Source: Closterium sp. NIES-65 (taxonomy: Eukaryota; Streptophyta; Zygnematophyceae; Desmidiales; Closteriaceae). From it: DNA of 64,000 bases. The translations under genes were made by a program, and so were the position numbers. Where the stretch lies: contig CANXME010002275.1 in the NCBI GenBank assembly GCA_948144175.1, positions 2,360,001-2,424,000 on the forward strand, written 5' to 3'. Within the stretch, counting starts at the first letter, position 1. Every line of letters begins with the position of its first letter. Below, piece by piece: positions 40,794 to 53,800 of the stretch. Under the pieces are notes generated by a model. It worked only from the letters and a program-made list of their open reading frames with translations, was not told the origin of the DNA and did not search any database.

Positions 40794-43700
40794 CTAGTTC
40801 ATGCTCATTCCACTCATGCGCACACAACGCCAATGAGGCTCATCCGCAAGCCTCTTGGTGAGGAAGTCTGCTGGCTGCTGGTGAGTCTTGATGTAGATCG
40901 GATTCACCGTCCCCCTCTTCACCTCCTTACGCAGCCAGTGCCACTTGATACGCATGTGCTTCACCCCATGAAGCACAGCGTTCCAGGCCATCCCAAGAGC
41001 TCCCTTGCTATCACAAAACAGCGGCGTAGCAACCTTTTGCTCCTGGCCAATCTCCTCTAACAGCCTCCTCAGCCAAATCACCTCCTTCACCCCATGGAAC
41101 ATCGCCATGTACTCTGATTCCACGGAAGAGAGTGCTGTCTCCGTCTACTTCTTTGACCTCCAACTAACCGGTCCTCCCTCAACTACGCAGATGTATCCTC
41201 CCACAGATGAGGAATCCTCCTTCTCAGAGGCCCACGTAGCATCGGTAAAGCAAGTGAGAAAAAGCTTGCCTTCTCCAAGCCTCTTCTCTTTCAGCACCTC
41301 AACCCCTTTCTGCTTCACCTGTGCAGATGCGGAGTATTGAACTCCAACGCTTGGGTGAGAGTTTAGATACTTCACCACACGCTCAGCTGCATCCACCTGC
41401 TCCTCTGATGGATTCTGCACCACCCTAGCCAGCTGCCCAACCGAGAAAGAGATGTCGGGCCTCGTGTGAACTGCTGCATACAAGAGGCTGCCCACCAAGG
41501 ACTGAAATTGCTGCTGCTCCTCGGCTTCAACCCCTTCATCCTCTGCAGCTTTGACAAGCTTGAATTCTGCTGGCAGGGGAGTTGCAACCTTGCGCTCATT
41601 CTCAATTCTGTACTTCTCCCCAAGCTCCTTGATGAACTTCTCCTGGTGCAGCTTCAACCACCTGTGATCCAGATCCCTCTCCACGTGCATCCCGAGGTAG
41701 TACTTTACCTCCCCAAGGTTCTTGCACTTGAAGTTCTCCATCAGCTGCTGCTGCACCTTCTGGATCTCCTTCATGCTGCTGCTAAAGAGAAGAATGTCGT
41801 CCACATAGACCAGAAACAGCACCAGCTTCTCCCCCTCCCCTTTGAGAAAGAGGCTCTCATCACAGCTGCTGGTCCTGAATCCCATCTCCTCTAAAACAGC
41901 TGCAAACTTCTGGTACTAGCAGCGTGGCGTCTGCTTCAAGCCATAGATGGACTTTTTCAGCTTGCACACCCTGCCCGTACCATCCTCATACCCAGGTGGC
42001 TGCGTCATGAACACATCCTCCTCTAAAATCCCATTGAGGAATGCCGTTGATATGTCCATCTGGATAATGAACTTCCCACTAACGGCTGCATCTGCCAACA
42101 AGACACGAAGGGTAGGGGGTTTGGCAGTGGGAGCAAAGATCTCATTGAAGTCCCGCTTCTCCTTCTACATAAACCCCTTAGCCCCCAACCTACTCTTGTA
42201 GATGGTGACCTGCCCCTTGTCGTCAGTCTTGATCCTTAGCACCCACTTGCATTGTACCGCTTTCTTTCCCTCAGGCAGCACCACTAGTTCCCAAGTCCCA
42301 TTCTCCAGCAGGCTCTGGTACTCAGCATCCCTAGAAGCTAGCCATTTGTCCCTATCTGGTCCAGCTAATGCCTCCTCCATGCTAGCTGGTTCCTCTGGTG
42401 CAGGGGCAAGAAAACAGTACGCAGGCTCATCCTCCTCATCCGGGTCATAGCCATGCGGTAGAATCAGCAATGCCTCCTCGGTCCCAAGCTACTGCTCCGC
42501 TACACCAGCTCTTGCAGTCAGCTTCTTAGTAGCCATACGGGTACGTCCTGGCCTGGAGACGGGTGTCTCCCATCCCTTCATAACGACACCCTTCGGCTTC
42601 TTAGTTTTTCCCTGCTGCTGCTCTCCTCCCTCGGATCCAGCAGCTCCACTAGTGCTACCGCTAGTCTCCACACCATCATTTTCTCCACCAGCGGGTGCCT
42701 CGTGTAAGTTCTTTCCATCACCACCCTCTGCAGCTGCCTCCTCTCCCTCCTCCCACACACTAGGAGTCAGGTCCAGCTGCATGGTGATCTACTCCATTTG
42801 CTGGGACACCCTGGCCTCCGGCTGTTTCTCCCAGCTCCCATACATCATGCCCTCAACAAACTTCACATCCCTGCTGTCAAACAACACACCCTTGGAAGGT
42901 TCCCACAGCAGCCATCCCTTGCTCTCAGCAGCCAGCCCCAAATGCACACACCAGATTGCACTTGCCCCCAACTTACTGTGGTAGGTCTTGGGGACGTGGG
43001 CGACTGCCATGCAACCGAACACCCTCAGCATGTCCACCGGCGGCTTCCTCCCAAGCCACCTCTCCAACGGCACCCACGAGTCATCCCCAACCTTTGTGAG
43101 TACTCTGTTCCTAGCGACGGTAGCGTGCCGAACAGCATGGGGCCACATCAAGTTGCCCAGCCCAGATTCTATGAGCAGCGCCCTAGCTGTCTCCAGAATT
43201 GTCCGGTTCGCCCGTTCTGCTACACCGTTAGACTGTGGGGTGTAAGCCGTGGTCAGCTCCCTCTGGATGCCCTGCTTCTTGAGCCAGGCCGTCATCTCAG
43301 CTCCAACGAACTCACCACCCCGATCTGTCCTAATCCGCTTCACCACACACTTCGCTTGCTTCTCCACAAATGGCAGCCAATCGTCCCGAATCGTGGAGGC
43401 GGATGATCTTTCTGCTTCAGCGGATACGCCCACATTAGCCTGCTCCAGTCATCCACTATGGTTAGGAAGTACCGCTCCCCCTTGTGCCCTTGCACCGGCA
43501 GCGGCCCCACCAAGTCCATGTGGACCAGCTCCAAAGGCTTTTTGCTCCTGCCAGCCACACTATGGAAAGGGAAACGGGTGAACTTTGAAAGGAGGCAAAT
43601 TTCACAGTTATCATCGGGTGGTTGTCCGTTCAGCTTCAAGCCCTTAACGGCTCCATCCTTCTCCAGCTGCTTCAGCAAAGGCATTGCCACATGCCCCAAA

Positions 43701-43798
43701 CGTCGGTGTGCAGTTGCCCAATCTGTCTCCCCAGATCTGGCCGACACTTTCACACCAACCACTCCAACGGCGTTGCACTCCCCCTGGGATGCAGACCC
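40794..43798 (-). pseudogene. Copia-A pol of E4, fossil
   Basis: Minus-strand integrase (HRRLGHVAMP, DRGGEF, PQSNGVAERA), RT (YVDDILLF near 41800) and RNase H (DATWASEKE near 41240), ending in RMSGMSMN at 40794. It is close to E1 throughout and more decayed than it (about six breaks). Confidence 0.88.
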
Positions 43799-44672
43799 AA
43801 GATGGAAGCTTTGCGGTTCGGCATACTTGATTGCGCAGATTCAAATCTATCCAACTCGAAATTGTACTGTTTTGTTTGGTTGACTATAGTGTAGCAGGGC
43901 AGGCACTATAGGGGTACAATTTAGGTGAAGGTTAGATGTTGTTTGTCTGTATCTGCATGCTACAGGGCCAGGGGAAACCAGCGGAACCAGCATTTGGCTG
44001 GTTGGGCAAAGACAAAACAGGTTCTGTTTTTAGGACCTGAACCTGGTTGTTGTTTTCCCTGGTTGGAAAAACAGAACCAGAGGTTGTTTACCAACCTACC
44101 ACCTGCTGTTCTGTCCAGCCAGGTTGGTTCTGTTGCTTGGAACTATTTGGGATCATCCTTGGTTGTTCCCAGATTTATTCCCAAGGTCTTTGCTAGTTAG
44201 AACTATTTATTCTTTCTCTGTTTGTACCTGAATATAGTCAATTTGATTCAAGCGAATTCCTCCCTTCCTGGAATTTCGTTTCTACGCGGTGCGACGGCGG
44301 AATGCTACCCGAGTCAACGCTAGTACGCTAGCACTCCTACACTAGGCAAACGCTCTCCGAGCCATAACTTCGTAATGGCAGAACTTTTCGCGAGGCAACT
44401 TGGTTCATTTTAAAGCTCTTGGAGCGAGCTTCGATATAGGAAATTCTCAGCTTAATCCGATCGACGGTCTGCACGATACGCTGCGCGACGTTCTAGGTAC
44501 TCTTGCTGTTTTGACTAAGTCCCTCTTGATCCCTCTCTCTACAAACTCGGACCCGAGGATAGGGGCTGGTCTTGTACCAGGCACCCAAGGGCCCTTGGAG
44601 GTGACCCCGAGGAGAGGTTTTAAGTTTGATAAAGTCTTAATAGCTTGAGTTTATTAGGCCCTTACACCAACA
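43799..44672 (+). repeat. Copia-A LTR, partial (5' LTR of E5)
   Basis: Matches the family from about one fifth of the way in to the CACCAACA end. Confidence 0.88.
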
Positions 44673-44675
44673 AGC

Positions 44676-44687
44676 TGGTATCAGAGC
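44676..44687 (+). other. Primer-binding site of E5
   Basis: TGGTATCAGAGC, three bases after the LTR end. Confidence 0.88.
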
Positions 44688-44718
44688 TGCGTTATAGTGA
44701 TCCTCGATATAGGTAGCT

Positions 44719-47147
44719 ATGGCGGGCAACACCTTGACGGGAGGTGGTGAATCTTCAGCCCAAGATCATAGCGGCAGCCATGATTCTGGTGTTTCAGCGC
44801 CAAGGGGAGCCCGAACATACCAGGGCTCGCTGGTCAAGGAGGTGCTGAAGAATCTCACCGTCGAGAAGTTCAATGGTGAGGGCTATGATGATTGGGCCTG
44901 GAAAATGCAACTCTATTTCCGTCAGATTGGATTGCTGAAACTAATGATTGGGGAGGAGCCTAGACCGAGTGACCCCGCGCTGCAGGAAGATTGGGACGAA
45001 CGCTCCTCGACTGGCTACTATTTGATGTCGCAGAGTTTGGAGCTGAACCAGCGTCACAACGTCATGCACCTGCTGCCGGAGGTTGAGTGCGGTCCGAAGG
45101 CGTGGACCGTGTAGAAGGAGCTGCGCGCCCCGACCTCCGTTGTTGCAACGTTGATGCTTGAGAGGGAGCTGTCCGCGTTGCGCCTGAGCGAGGGAGAGCC
45201 GGTGCAACTTGTTATGGACAAATTGCGCGACTTCTACGCGAAATTGGCGACCGCGGAAATCACCTACCCGGAGCAGACCAAGTGCCTGAAGATGCTCTCG
45301 CTGCTGCCGGAATCGTGGCTTCAATTCACGAGCAGATTGAGCCTGCCACAGAACCAGAGCTCGTGGACACTCGACTGGGTGCGGACAAAGATTATGGAGG
45401 AGGACTTTCGTCGCCGCCAACTGAGGGGTGGAGATGACGGCAGCAGCGGCTATGGGATGCAAGGGAGCCGACGTGGCAGAGGACGTGGCTTCGGTGGTGC
45501 TGGACGCGGTGCAAAGAAGGACGAAGACTCCAACGACCAACAAAGAGGTACCGGTTGGGGTCGCGGTGCGAAATCTGGACGTGGGGGCAAGTCGGGTGCT
45601 GGTGGCAAAATGAAAGGGAGTTGCTGGTATTGTGAGAAAGAGGGGCACCCCTGGTTTTTGTGCTATAAGAAACCCGATGGATGGACCCCCCAGAATCGTC
45701 ACCAGGATGGCGGCGCGCGGAGGAACCAGAAAAACGGCGCGAGCACGGTCGCCGATTCGTCCGACAACAACCCGAAGAGCAACGGCGGTGCAGAAATGAA
45801 GAAGGAGCGCACCGCGGGCCAGTTCTTCCATATTGGAGAGCAGGGGGAGCTAGGAGACGCCTCTGCCAAGGTTGGAGCAGAGCTGCACCCCCTGGACTAT
45901 TGGGTGTTGGACACGGGCGCTGCTTGGACGATGACGCCGCGCAAGGACCTGCTGGACCACGTACGCGCTGCACCGATCAACGAGGTGTGCTCCGCCTCTG
46001 GACACGCGCTGAAGGTGGCTGGTGCGGGACGAGCTGCGTTTAAGGGAGCGGATGGCAAGCCGGTGGTGCTGCACGACGTTCTCCTCGTTCCTGAACTCAA
46101 GGCCAACCTCATCTCCCTCCGTAAGCTTGGCAAGGCTGGGGTGAGTACTAACACGGATGGGGCACGCACTTACAAGGGGCAGCTGGGCAATCGGGTGCTT
46201 TGGGATCAGCACGAGAGCAAGGACGTGTACAGATCCATGTGGCAGCTTCCGGCATTGGCGTGGCACGGTGGGGGGCAGGCTGGAGAGGGGTCTGCATCCC
46301 AGGGGGGGTGCAATGCCGTTGGAGGGGTTGGTGTAAAAGTGTCGGCCAGATCTGGGGAGACGGATTGGGCAACGGCACACCGACGCTTGGGGCATGTGGC
46401 AATGCCTTTGTTGAAGCAGTTAGAGAAAGATGGAGCCGTTAAGGGTCTGAAGCTGAACGCACAGCCACCTGATGAGAATTGTGAAATCTGTTTGCTCTCA
46501 AAGTTTACCTATTTCCCCTTCCATAGTGTGGCTGGCAGGAGCAAGAAGCCATTGGAGCTGGTCCACATGGACTTGGTGGGGCCGCTGCCGGTTCAGGGGC
46601 ACAAGGGGGAGCGGTACTTTCTGACCATAGTGGATGATTGGAGCAGGCTTATGTGGGCATATCCGCTGAAGCAGAAGGACCATGCCGCCTCTACGATACG
46701 GGAAGATTGGCTGCCATTCGTGGAGAAGCAAGCGGAGTGTGTGGTGAAGCGGATTAGGACAGATCGGGGTGGTGAGTTCCTTGGAGCTGAGATGACGGCC
46801 TGGCTCAAGAAGCAGGGCATCCAGAGGGAGCTGACCACGGCTTACACCCCACAGTCTAACGGTGTAGCAGAACGGGCGAACCGGACAATTCTGGAGACAG
46901 CTAGGGCGCTGCTCATAGAATCTGGGCTGGGCAACTTGATGTGGCCCCATGCTGTTCGGAACGCTACCGTCGCTAGGAACAGGGTACTCACAAAGGTTGG
47001 GGATGACTCGTGGGTGCCGTTGGAGAGGTGGCTTGGGAGGAAGCCGCCGGTGGACATGCTGAGGGTGTTCGATTGCATGGCAGTCGCCCACGTCCCCAAG
47101 ACCTACCGCAGTAAGTTGGGGGCGAGTGCAATCTGGTGTGTGCATTT
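44719..47147 (+). pseudogene. Copia-A gag, protease and integrase of E5, fossil
   Basis: Gag begins at the ATG at 44719 (MAGNTLTGGGESSAQ). The CCHC knuckle CWYCEKEGHPWFLC lies near 45625 and protease DTGAAWTM near 45910. The integrase zinc site and core (HMDLVGP, DRGGEF, PQSNGVAERA) lie between about 46370 and 46880. The element ends within the integrase C-terminal region. About one break. Confidence 0.88.
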
Positions 47148-47467
47148 TGTTGGGTGCAAATTCACATTGCACGACATCCTGCAATCTGTTTGTACGAGTA
47201 TGCGTGTGCGAATGCATTTGGGTTTGAATGGAATGTTCGTGTGTTTGTTTGCTTTCGCAATTTTCGCTTGAAGCATTTGCAGGTACTCGCACAATGTGCG
47301 CTTCGGCATAACATTGTACGCGCTATGAATAGTACAAGCAGAAAGGACGAGCTCGCAAAGGAACCCAAGATGGAAGCTTTGCGGTTCGGCTTAGTTGATT
47401 GCGCAGATTCAGTTCTATTCAACTCGAAACTGTACTGTTTTGTTTGGTTGACTATAGTGTTGCAGGG
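47148..47467 (+). repeat. Copia-A LTR fragment, plus orientation (upstream part)
   Basis: Starts with the intact TGTTGGGTGCAAATTC terminus directly after E5 integrase sequence. At about 47465-47467 it switches to an oppositely oriented LTR fragment, the two sharing GGG at the joint. Confidence 0.88.
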
Positions 47468-48195
47468 TAGCATTCCGCCGTCGCACCGCGTAGAAAGGAA
47501 ACTCCAGCAAGGAAGGAATTCGCTTGAATCAATTTCACTATATTCAGGTACAAACAGAGAAGGAATAAATAGCTCTAGCTAGCAAGGACCTTGGGAATCA
47601 ACCTGGGAACAACCAGGGATGATCCCAAATAATTCCAAGCAACAAAACCAACCTGGCTGGACAAAATAGCAGGTGGTAGGTTGGTGAACAACCTCTGGTT
47701 CTGTTTTTCCAACCTGGGAAAACAACAACCAGGTTCAGGTCCTAAAAACAGAACCTGTTTTGTCTTTGCCCAACCAGCCAAATGCTGGTTCCGCTGGTTT
47801 CCCCTGGCCCTGTAGCATGCAGATACAGACAAACAACATCCAACCTTCACCTAAATTGTACCCCTATAGTGCCTGCCCTGCTACACTATAGTCAACCAAA
47901 CAAAACAGTACAATTTCGAGTTGGATAGAACTAAATCTGCGCAATCAAGTAAGCCGAACCACAAAGCTTCCATCTTGGGTTCCTTTGCGAGCTCGTCCTT
48001 TCTGCTAGTACTGTTCATAGCGCATACAATGTTATGCCGAAGCACACATTGTGCGAGTACCTGCAAATGCTTCAAGCGAAAATTGCGAAAGCAAACAAAC
48101 ACACGAACATACCATTCACACGCAAATGCATTCGCACACGCATACTCGTACAAACAAACGGCAGGATGTCGTGCAATGTGAATTTGCACCCAACA
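47468..48195 (-). repeat. Copia-A LTR fragment, minus orientation (3' LTR of E6)
   Basis: On the minus strand it begins with the intact TGTTGGGTGCAAATTC terminus at 48195 and is joined tail to tail with 47148-47467. Inside it are the complement of the purine tract and E6 pol. Confidence 0.88.
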
Positions 48196-48237
48196 CACTC
48201 CCCCTCAGCCTGCCGGCTGCATCCCCATCATTCCATA

Positions 48238-51200
48238 CTAGTTCATGCTCATTCCACTCATGTGCACACAACGCCAATGAGGCTCATCCGCAAGCCTCTT
48301 GGTGAGGAAGTCTGCTGGCTGCTGGTGAGTCTTGATGTAGATCGGATTCACCGTCCCCCTCTTCACCTCCTTACGCAGCCAGTGCCACTTGATACGCATG
48401 TGCTTCACCCCATGAAGCACAGCGTTCCTGGCCATCCCAAGAGCTCCCTTGCTATCACAAAACAGCGGCGTAGCAACCTTTTGCTCCTGGCCAATCTCCT
48501 CTAGCAGCCTTCTCAGCCAAATCACCTCCTTCACCCCATGGAACATCGCCATGTACTCTGATTCCACAGAAGAGAGTGCTGTCTCCGTCTGCTTCTTTGA
48601 CCTCCAACTAACAGGTCCTCCCCCAACTACGCAGATGTATCCTCCCACAGATGAGGAATCCTCCTTCTCAGAGGCCAACGTAGCATCGGTAAAGCAAGTG
48701 AGAAAAAGCTTGCCTTCTCCAAGCCTCTCCCCCTTCTCTTTCAGCACCTCAACCCCTTTCTGCTTCACCTGTGCAGATGCGGAGTATTGAACTCCAATGC
48801 TTGGGTGAGAGTTCACATACTTCACCACACGCTCAGCTGCATCCACCTGCTCCTCTGATGGATTCTGCACCACCCAAGCCAGCTGCCCAACCGAGAATGA
48901 GATGTCGGGCCTCGTGTGAACTGCTGCATACAAGAGGCTGCCCACCAAGGACTGAAATTGCTGCTGCTCCTCGGCTTCAACCCCTTCATCCTCTGCAGCT
49001 TTCACAAGCTTGAATTCTGCTGGCAGGGGAGTTGCAACCTTGCGCTCATTCTCAATTCCATACTTCTCCCCAAGCTCCTTGATGAACTTCTCCTGGTGCA
49101 GCTTCAACCACCTGTGATCCAGATCCCTCTCCACGTGCATCCCTAGGTAGTACTTTACCTCCCCAAGGTTCTTGCACTTGAAGTTCTCCATCAGCTGCTG
49201 CGGCACCTTCTGGATCTCCTTCATGCTGCTGCTTAAGAGAAGAATGTCGTCCACATAGACCAGAAACAGCACCAGCTTCTCCCCCTCCCCCTTGAGAAAG
49301 AGGCTCTCATCACAGCTGCTGGTCCTGAATCCCATCTCCTCTAAAACAGCTGCCAACTTTTGGTACCAGCAGCGTGGCGCCTGCTTCAAGCCGTAGATGG
49401 ATTTTTTCAGCTTGCACACCCTGCCCGTACCATCCTCATACCCAGGTGGCTGCGTCATGAACACCTCCTCCTCTAAAATCCCGTTGAGGAATGCCGTTGA
49501 TATGTCCATCTGGATAATGAACTTCCCACTAACGGCTGCATCTGCCAACAAGACACGAAGGGTAGGGGGTTTGGCAGTAGGAGCAAAGATCTCATTGAAG
49601 TCCCGCTTCTCCTTCTGCATAAACCCCTTAGCCACCAACCTACTCTTGTAGATGGTGACCTGCCCCTTGTCGTCAGTCTTGATCCTTAGCACCCATTTGC
49701 ATTGTACCGCTTTCTTTCCCTCAGGCAGCACCACTAGTTCCCAAGTCCCATTCTCCAGCAGGCTCTGGTACTCAGCATCCCTAGAAGCTAGCCATTGGTC
49801 CCTATTTGGTCCAGCTAATGCCTCCTCCCTACTAGCTGGTTCCTCTGGTGCAGGGGCAAGAAAACAGTACGCAGGCTCATCCTCCTCGTCCGGGTCATAG
49901 TCATGCGGTAGAATCAGCAATGCCTCCTCAGTCCCAAGCTGCTGCTCCGCTACATCAGCTCCTGCAGTCAGCTTCTTAGTAGCCATACGGGTACGTCCTG
50001 GCCTGGAGACGGGTGTCTCCCATCCCTTCATAACGACACCCTTCGGCTTCTTAGTTTTCCCCTGCTGCTGCTCTCTCCCCTCAGATCCAGCAGCTCCACT
50101 AGTGCCAGTCTCCACATCATCACCTCCACCAGCAGGTGCCTCCTGCACCTTCTCTTTATCACCACCCTCTGCAGCTGCCTCCTCTCCCTCCTCCCACACA
50201 CTAGGAGTCAGGTCCAGCTGCATGGTGATCTGCTCCATCTGCTGGGACACCCTGGCCTCCGGCTGTTTCTCCCAGCTCCCATACATCATGCCCTCAACAA
50301 ACTTCACATCCCTGCTGTCAAACAACACACCCTTGGAAGGCTCCCACAGCAGCCATCCCTTGCTCTCAGCAGCCAGCCCCAAATGCACACACCAGATTGC
50401 ACTCGCCCCCAACTTACTGCGGTAGGTCTTGGGGACGTGGGCGACTGCCATGCAACCGAACACCCTCAGCATGTCCACCGGCGGCTTCCTCCCAAGCCAC
50501 CTCTCCAACGGCACCCACGAGTCATCCCCAACCTTTGTGAGTACCCTGTTTCTAGCGACGGTAGCGTGCCGAACAGCATGGGGCCACATCAAGTTGCCCA
50601 GCCCAGATTCTATGAGCAGCGCCCTAGCTGTCTCCAGAATTGTCCGGTTCGCCCGTTCTGCTACACCGTTAGACTGTGGGGTGTAAGCCGTGGTCAGCTC
50701 CCTCTGGATGCCCTGCTTCTTGAGCCAGGCCGTCATCTCAGCTCCAAGGAACTCACCACCCCGATCTGTCCTAATCCGCTTCACCACACACTCCGCTTGC
50801 TTCTCCACGAATGGCAGCCAATCGTCCCGAATCGTGGAGGCGGCGTGATCTTTCTGCTTCAGCGGATACGCCCACATTAGCCTGCTCCAGTCATCCACTA
50901 TGGTTAGGAAATACCGCTCCCCCTTGTGCCCTTGCACCGGCAGCGGCCCCACCAAGTCCATGTGGACCAGCTCCAACGGCTTTTTGCTCCTGCCAGCCAC
51001 ACTATGGAAGGGGAAACGGGTGAACTTTGAAAGGAGGCAAATTTCACAGTTATCATCGGGTGGTTGTCCGTTCAGCTTCAAGCCCTTAACGGCTCCATCC
51101 TTCTCCAGCTGCTTCAGCAAAGGCATTGCCACATGCCCCAAACGTCGGTGTGCAGTTGCCCAATCTGTCTCCCCAGATCTGGCCGACACTTTCACACCAA

Positions 51201-51434
51201 CCCCTCCAACGGCGTTGCACTCCCCCTGGGATGCAGACCCCTCTCCAGCCTGCCCCCCACCGTGCCACGCCAGCGCCGGCAGCTGCCACATAGATCTGTA
51301 CACGTCCTTGCTCTCGTGCAGATCCCAAAGCACCCGATTGCCCAGCTTCCCCTTATAAGTGCGTGCCCCATCCGTGCTAGTGCTCACCCCAGACTTGCCA
51401 AGCTTACGGAGGGAGATGAGGTTGGCCTTCAGGT
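48238..51434 (-). pseudogene. Copia-A pol of E6, partial
   Basis: An open minus-strand frame covers the end of protease (LKANLISLRKLGKSG), integrase, RT (YVDDILLLS near 49240) and RNase H to the terminal codons at 48238. The frame continues a little upstream of 51434 through unrelated antisense sequence of E7, which is not part of the gene. It lacks gag and a promoter-bearing 5' LTR, so it is a dead fragment. Confidence 0.88.
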
Positions 51435-52665
51435 TGTGTACATGACGCAGCCACCTGGGTATGAGGATGGTACGGGCAGGGTGTGCAAGCTGAAAATGTC
51501 CATCTACGGCTTGAAGCAAGCGCCACGCTGCTGGTACCAGAATTTGGCAGCTGTTTTAGAGGAGATGGGATTCAGGACCAGCAGCTGTGATGAGAGCCTC
51601 TTTCTCAAGGGGGAGGGGGAGAAGCTGGTGCTGTTTCTGGTCTATGTGGATGACATTCTTCTCTTTAGCAGCAGCATGAAAGAGATCCAGAATGTGCAAC
51701 AGCAGCTGATGGAGAACTTCAAGTGCAAGAACCTTGGGGAGGTAAAGTACTACCTCGGGATGCACGTGGAGAGGGATCTGGATCACAGGTGGTTGAAGCT
51801 GCATCAGGAGAAGTTCATCAAGGAGCTGGGGGAGAAGTATAGGATTGAGAATGAGCGCAAGGTTGCAACTCCCCTGCTAGCAGAATTCAAGCTTGTGAAA
51901 GCTGCAGAGGATGAAGGGGTTGAAGCCGAGGAGCAGCAGCAATTTCAGTCCTTGGTGGGCAGCCTCTTGTATGCAGCAGTTCACACGAGGCCCGACATCT
52001 CTTTCTCGGTTGGGCAGCTGGCTAGGGTGGTGCAGAATCCATCAGAGGAGCAGGTGGATGCAGCTAAGCGTGTGGTGAAGTATCTGAACTCCCACCCAAG
52101 CATTGGAGTTCAATACTCCGCATCTGCACAGGTGAAGCAGAAAGGGGTTGAGGTGCTGAAAGAGAAGGGGGAGAGGCTTGGAGAAGGCAAGCTCTTTCGC
52201 ACTTGCTTTACCGATGCTACGTGGGCCTCTGAGAAGGAGGATTCCTCATCTGTGGGAGGATACATCTGCGTAGTTGGGGGAGGATCGGTTAGTTGGAGGT
52301 CGAAGAAGCAGACGGAGACGGCACTCTCTTCCGTGGAATCAGAGTACATGGCGATGTTCCATGGGGTGAAGGAGGTGATTAGGCTGAGGAGGCTGTTGGA
52401 GGAGATTGGCCAGGAGCAAAACGTTGCTACTCCCCTGTTTTGTGATAGCAAGGGAGCTCTTGGAATGGCCAGGAACGCTGTGCTTCATGGGCTCAATAAG
52501 CAATTGCGTATCAAGTGGCATTGGCTGCGTAAGGAAGTGAAAAGGGGGACGGTGAATCCGATCTACATCAAGACTCACCAGCAGCCAGCAGACTTCCTCA
52601 CCAGGAGGCTTGCAGATGAGCCTCATTGGCGTTGTGTGCGCATGAGTGGAATGAGCATGAACTAG
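51435..52665 (+). pseudogene. Copia-A RT and RNase H of E7, partial
   Basis: Begins within RT (VYMTQPPGYEDG), carries YVDDILLF near 51650, the connection domain, and RNase H with DATWASEKE, LSSVESEYMAM and DSKGALGMA to the end at 52665. The open frame extends further left only through antisense of E6. A fragment without gag, protease or integrase. Confidence 0.88.
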
Positions 52666-52707
52666 CATGGAATGATGGAAATGCAGCCGGCAGGCTGAGG
52701 GGGAGTG

Positions 52708-53800
52708 TGTTGGGTGCAAATTCACATTGCACGACATCCTGCCGTCTGTTTGTACAAGTATGCGTGTGCGAATGCATTTGGGTATGAATGGAATGTTCGT
52801 GTGTTTGTTTTATTTCGCATTTTTCGCTTGAAGCATTTGCAGGTACTCACGCATTGTGCGCTTCGGCATATCATTGTACGCGCTATGAACAGTACTAGCA
52901 GAAAGAACGAGCTCGCAAAGGAACCCAAGATGGAAGCTTTGCGGTTCGGCTTACTTGATTGCGCAGATTCAAATCTATCCAACTCGAAATTGTACTGTTT
53001 TGTTTGGTTGACTATAGTGTAGCAGGGCAGGCACTATAGAGGTACAATTTAGGTGAAGGTTAGATGTTGTTTGTCTGTATCTGCATGCTACAGGGCCAGG
53101 GGAAACCAGCGGAACCAGCATTTGGCTGGTTGGGCAAAGACAAAACAGGTTCTGTTTTTAGGACCTGAACCTGGTTGTTGTTTTCCCAGGTTGGAAAAAC
53201 AGAACCAGAGGTTGTTTACCAACCTACCACCTGCTGTTCTGTCCAGCCAGGTTGGTTCTGTTGCTTGGAATTATTTGGGATCATCCTTGGTTGTTCCCAG
53301 ATTTATTCCCAAGGTCTTCTCTAGCTAGAACTATTTATTCTTTCTCTGTTTGTACCTGAATATAGTCAATTTGATTCAAGCGAATTCCTCCCTTCCTGGA
53401 ATTTCGTTTCTACGCGGTGCGACGGCGGAATGCTACCCGAGTCAACGCTAGTACGCTAGCACTCCAACTCTAGGCAAACGCTTTCCGAGCCATAACTTTG
53501 TAATGGCAGAACTTTTCGCGAGGCAACTTGGTTCATTTTAAAGCTCTTGGAGCGAGCTTCGATATAGGAAATTCTCAGCTTAATCCGATCGACGGTCTGC
53601 ACGATACGCTGCGCGACGTTCAAGGTACTCTTGCTGTTTTGACTAAGTCCCTCTTGATCCCTCTCTCTACAAACTCGGACCCGAGGATAGGGGCTGGTCT
53701 TGTACCAGGCACCCAAGGACCCTTGGAGGTGACCCCGAGGAGAGGTTTTAAGTTTGATAAAGTCTTAATAGCTTGAGTTTATTAGGCCCTTACACCAACA
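52708..53800 (+). repeat. Copia-A LTR (3' LTR of E7, 1093 bp)
   Basis: Full-length LTR with both termini. Confidence 0.92.

Larger units (their letters stand above)
39658..43798 (-). mobile_element. Copia-A element E4, 3' part (pol and 3' LTR), broken
   Basis: On the minus strand it carries integrase, RT and RNase H (40794-43798), the purine tract and a full 3' LTR (39658-40751). Its 5' part is absent: at 43798/43799 the sequence switches to the plus-strand LTR of E5, with the 4 bases ACCC shared by both sides. The coding part has about six breaks. Confidence 0.9.
43799..47147 (+). mobile_element. Copia-A element E5, partial (part of 5' LTR, gag, protease, integrase)
   Basis: Plus strand: the downstream part of a 5' LTR (43799-44672), primer-binding site (44676-44687), gag from 44719, protease and integrase to 47147, where another plus-oriented Copia-A LTR begins. 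RT and RNase H are not present. About one break in the coding part. Confidence 0.9.
47468..51434 (-). mobile_element. Copia-A element E6, 3' part
   Basis: Minus-strand partial 3' LTR (47468-48195) and pol (48238-51434). Beyond 51434 the sequence switches to plus-strand RT of E7. The gag and 5' LTR are absent. The retained coding part shows no break. Confidence 0.9.
51435..53800 (+). mobile_element. Copia-A element E7, 3' part
   Basis: Plus-strand RT and RNase H (51435-52665), purine tract and a full 3' LTR (52708-53800). It is joined head to head with E6 at 51434/51435. The right LTR end abuts host-like sequence at 53801. Confidence 0.9.

Noticed and set aside
51064-52665. 533-codon plus-strand frame as one gene
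   Set aside because: The first part is antisense of E6 and only 51435 onward is real E7 coding sequence.
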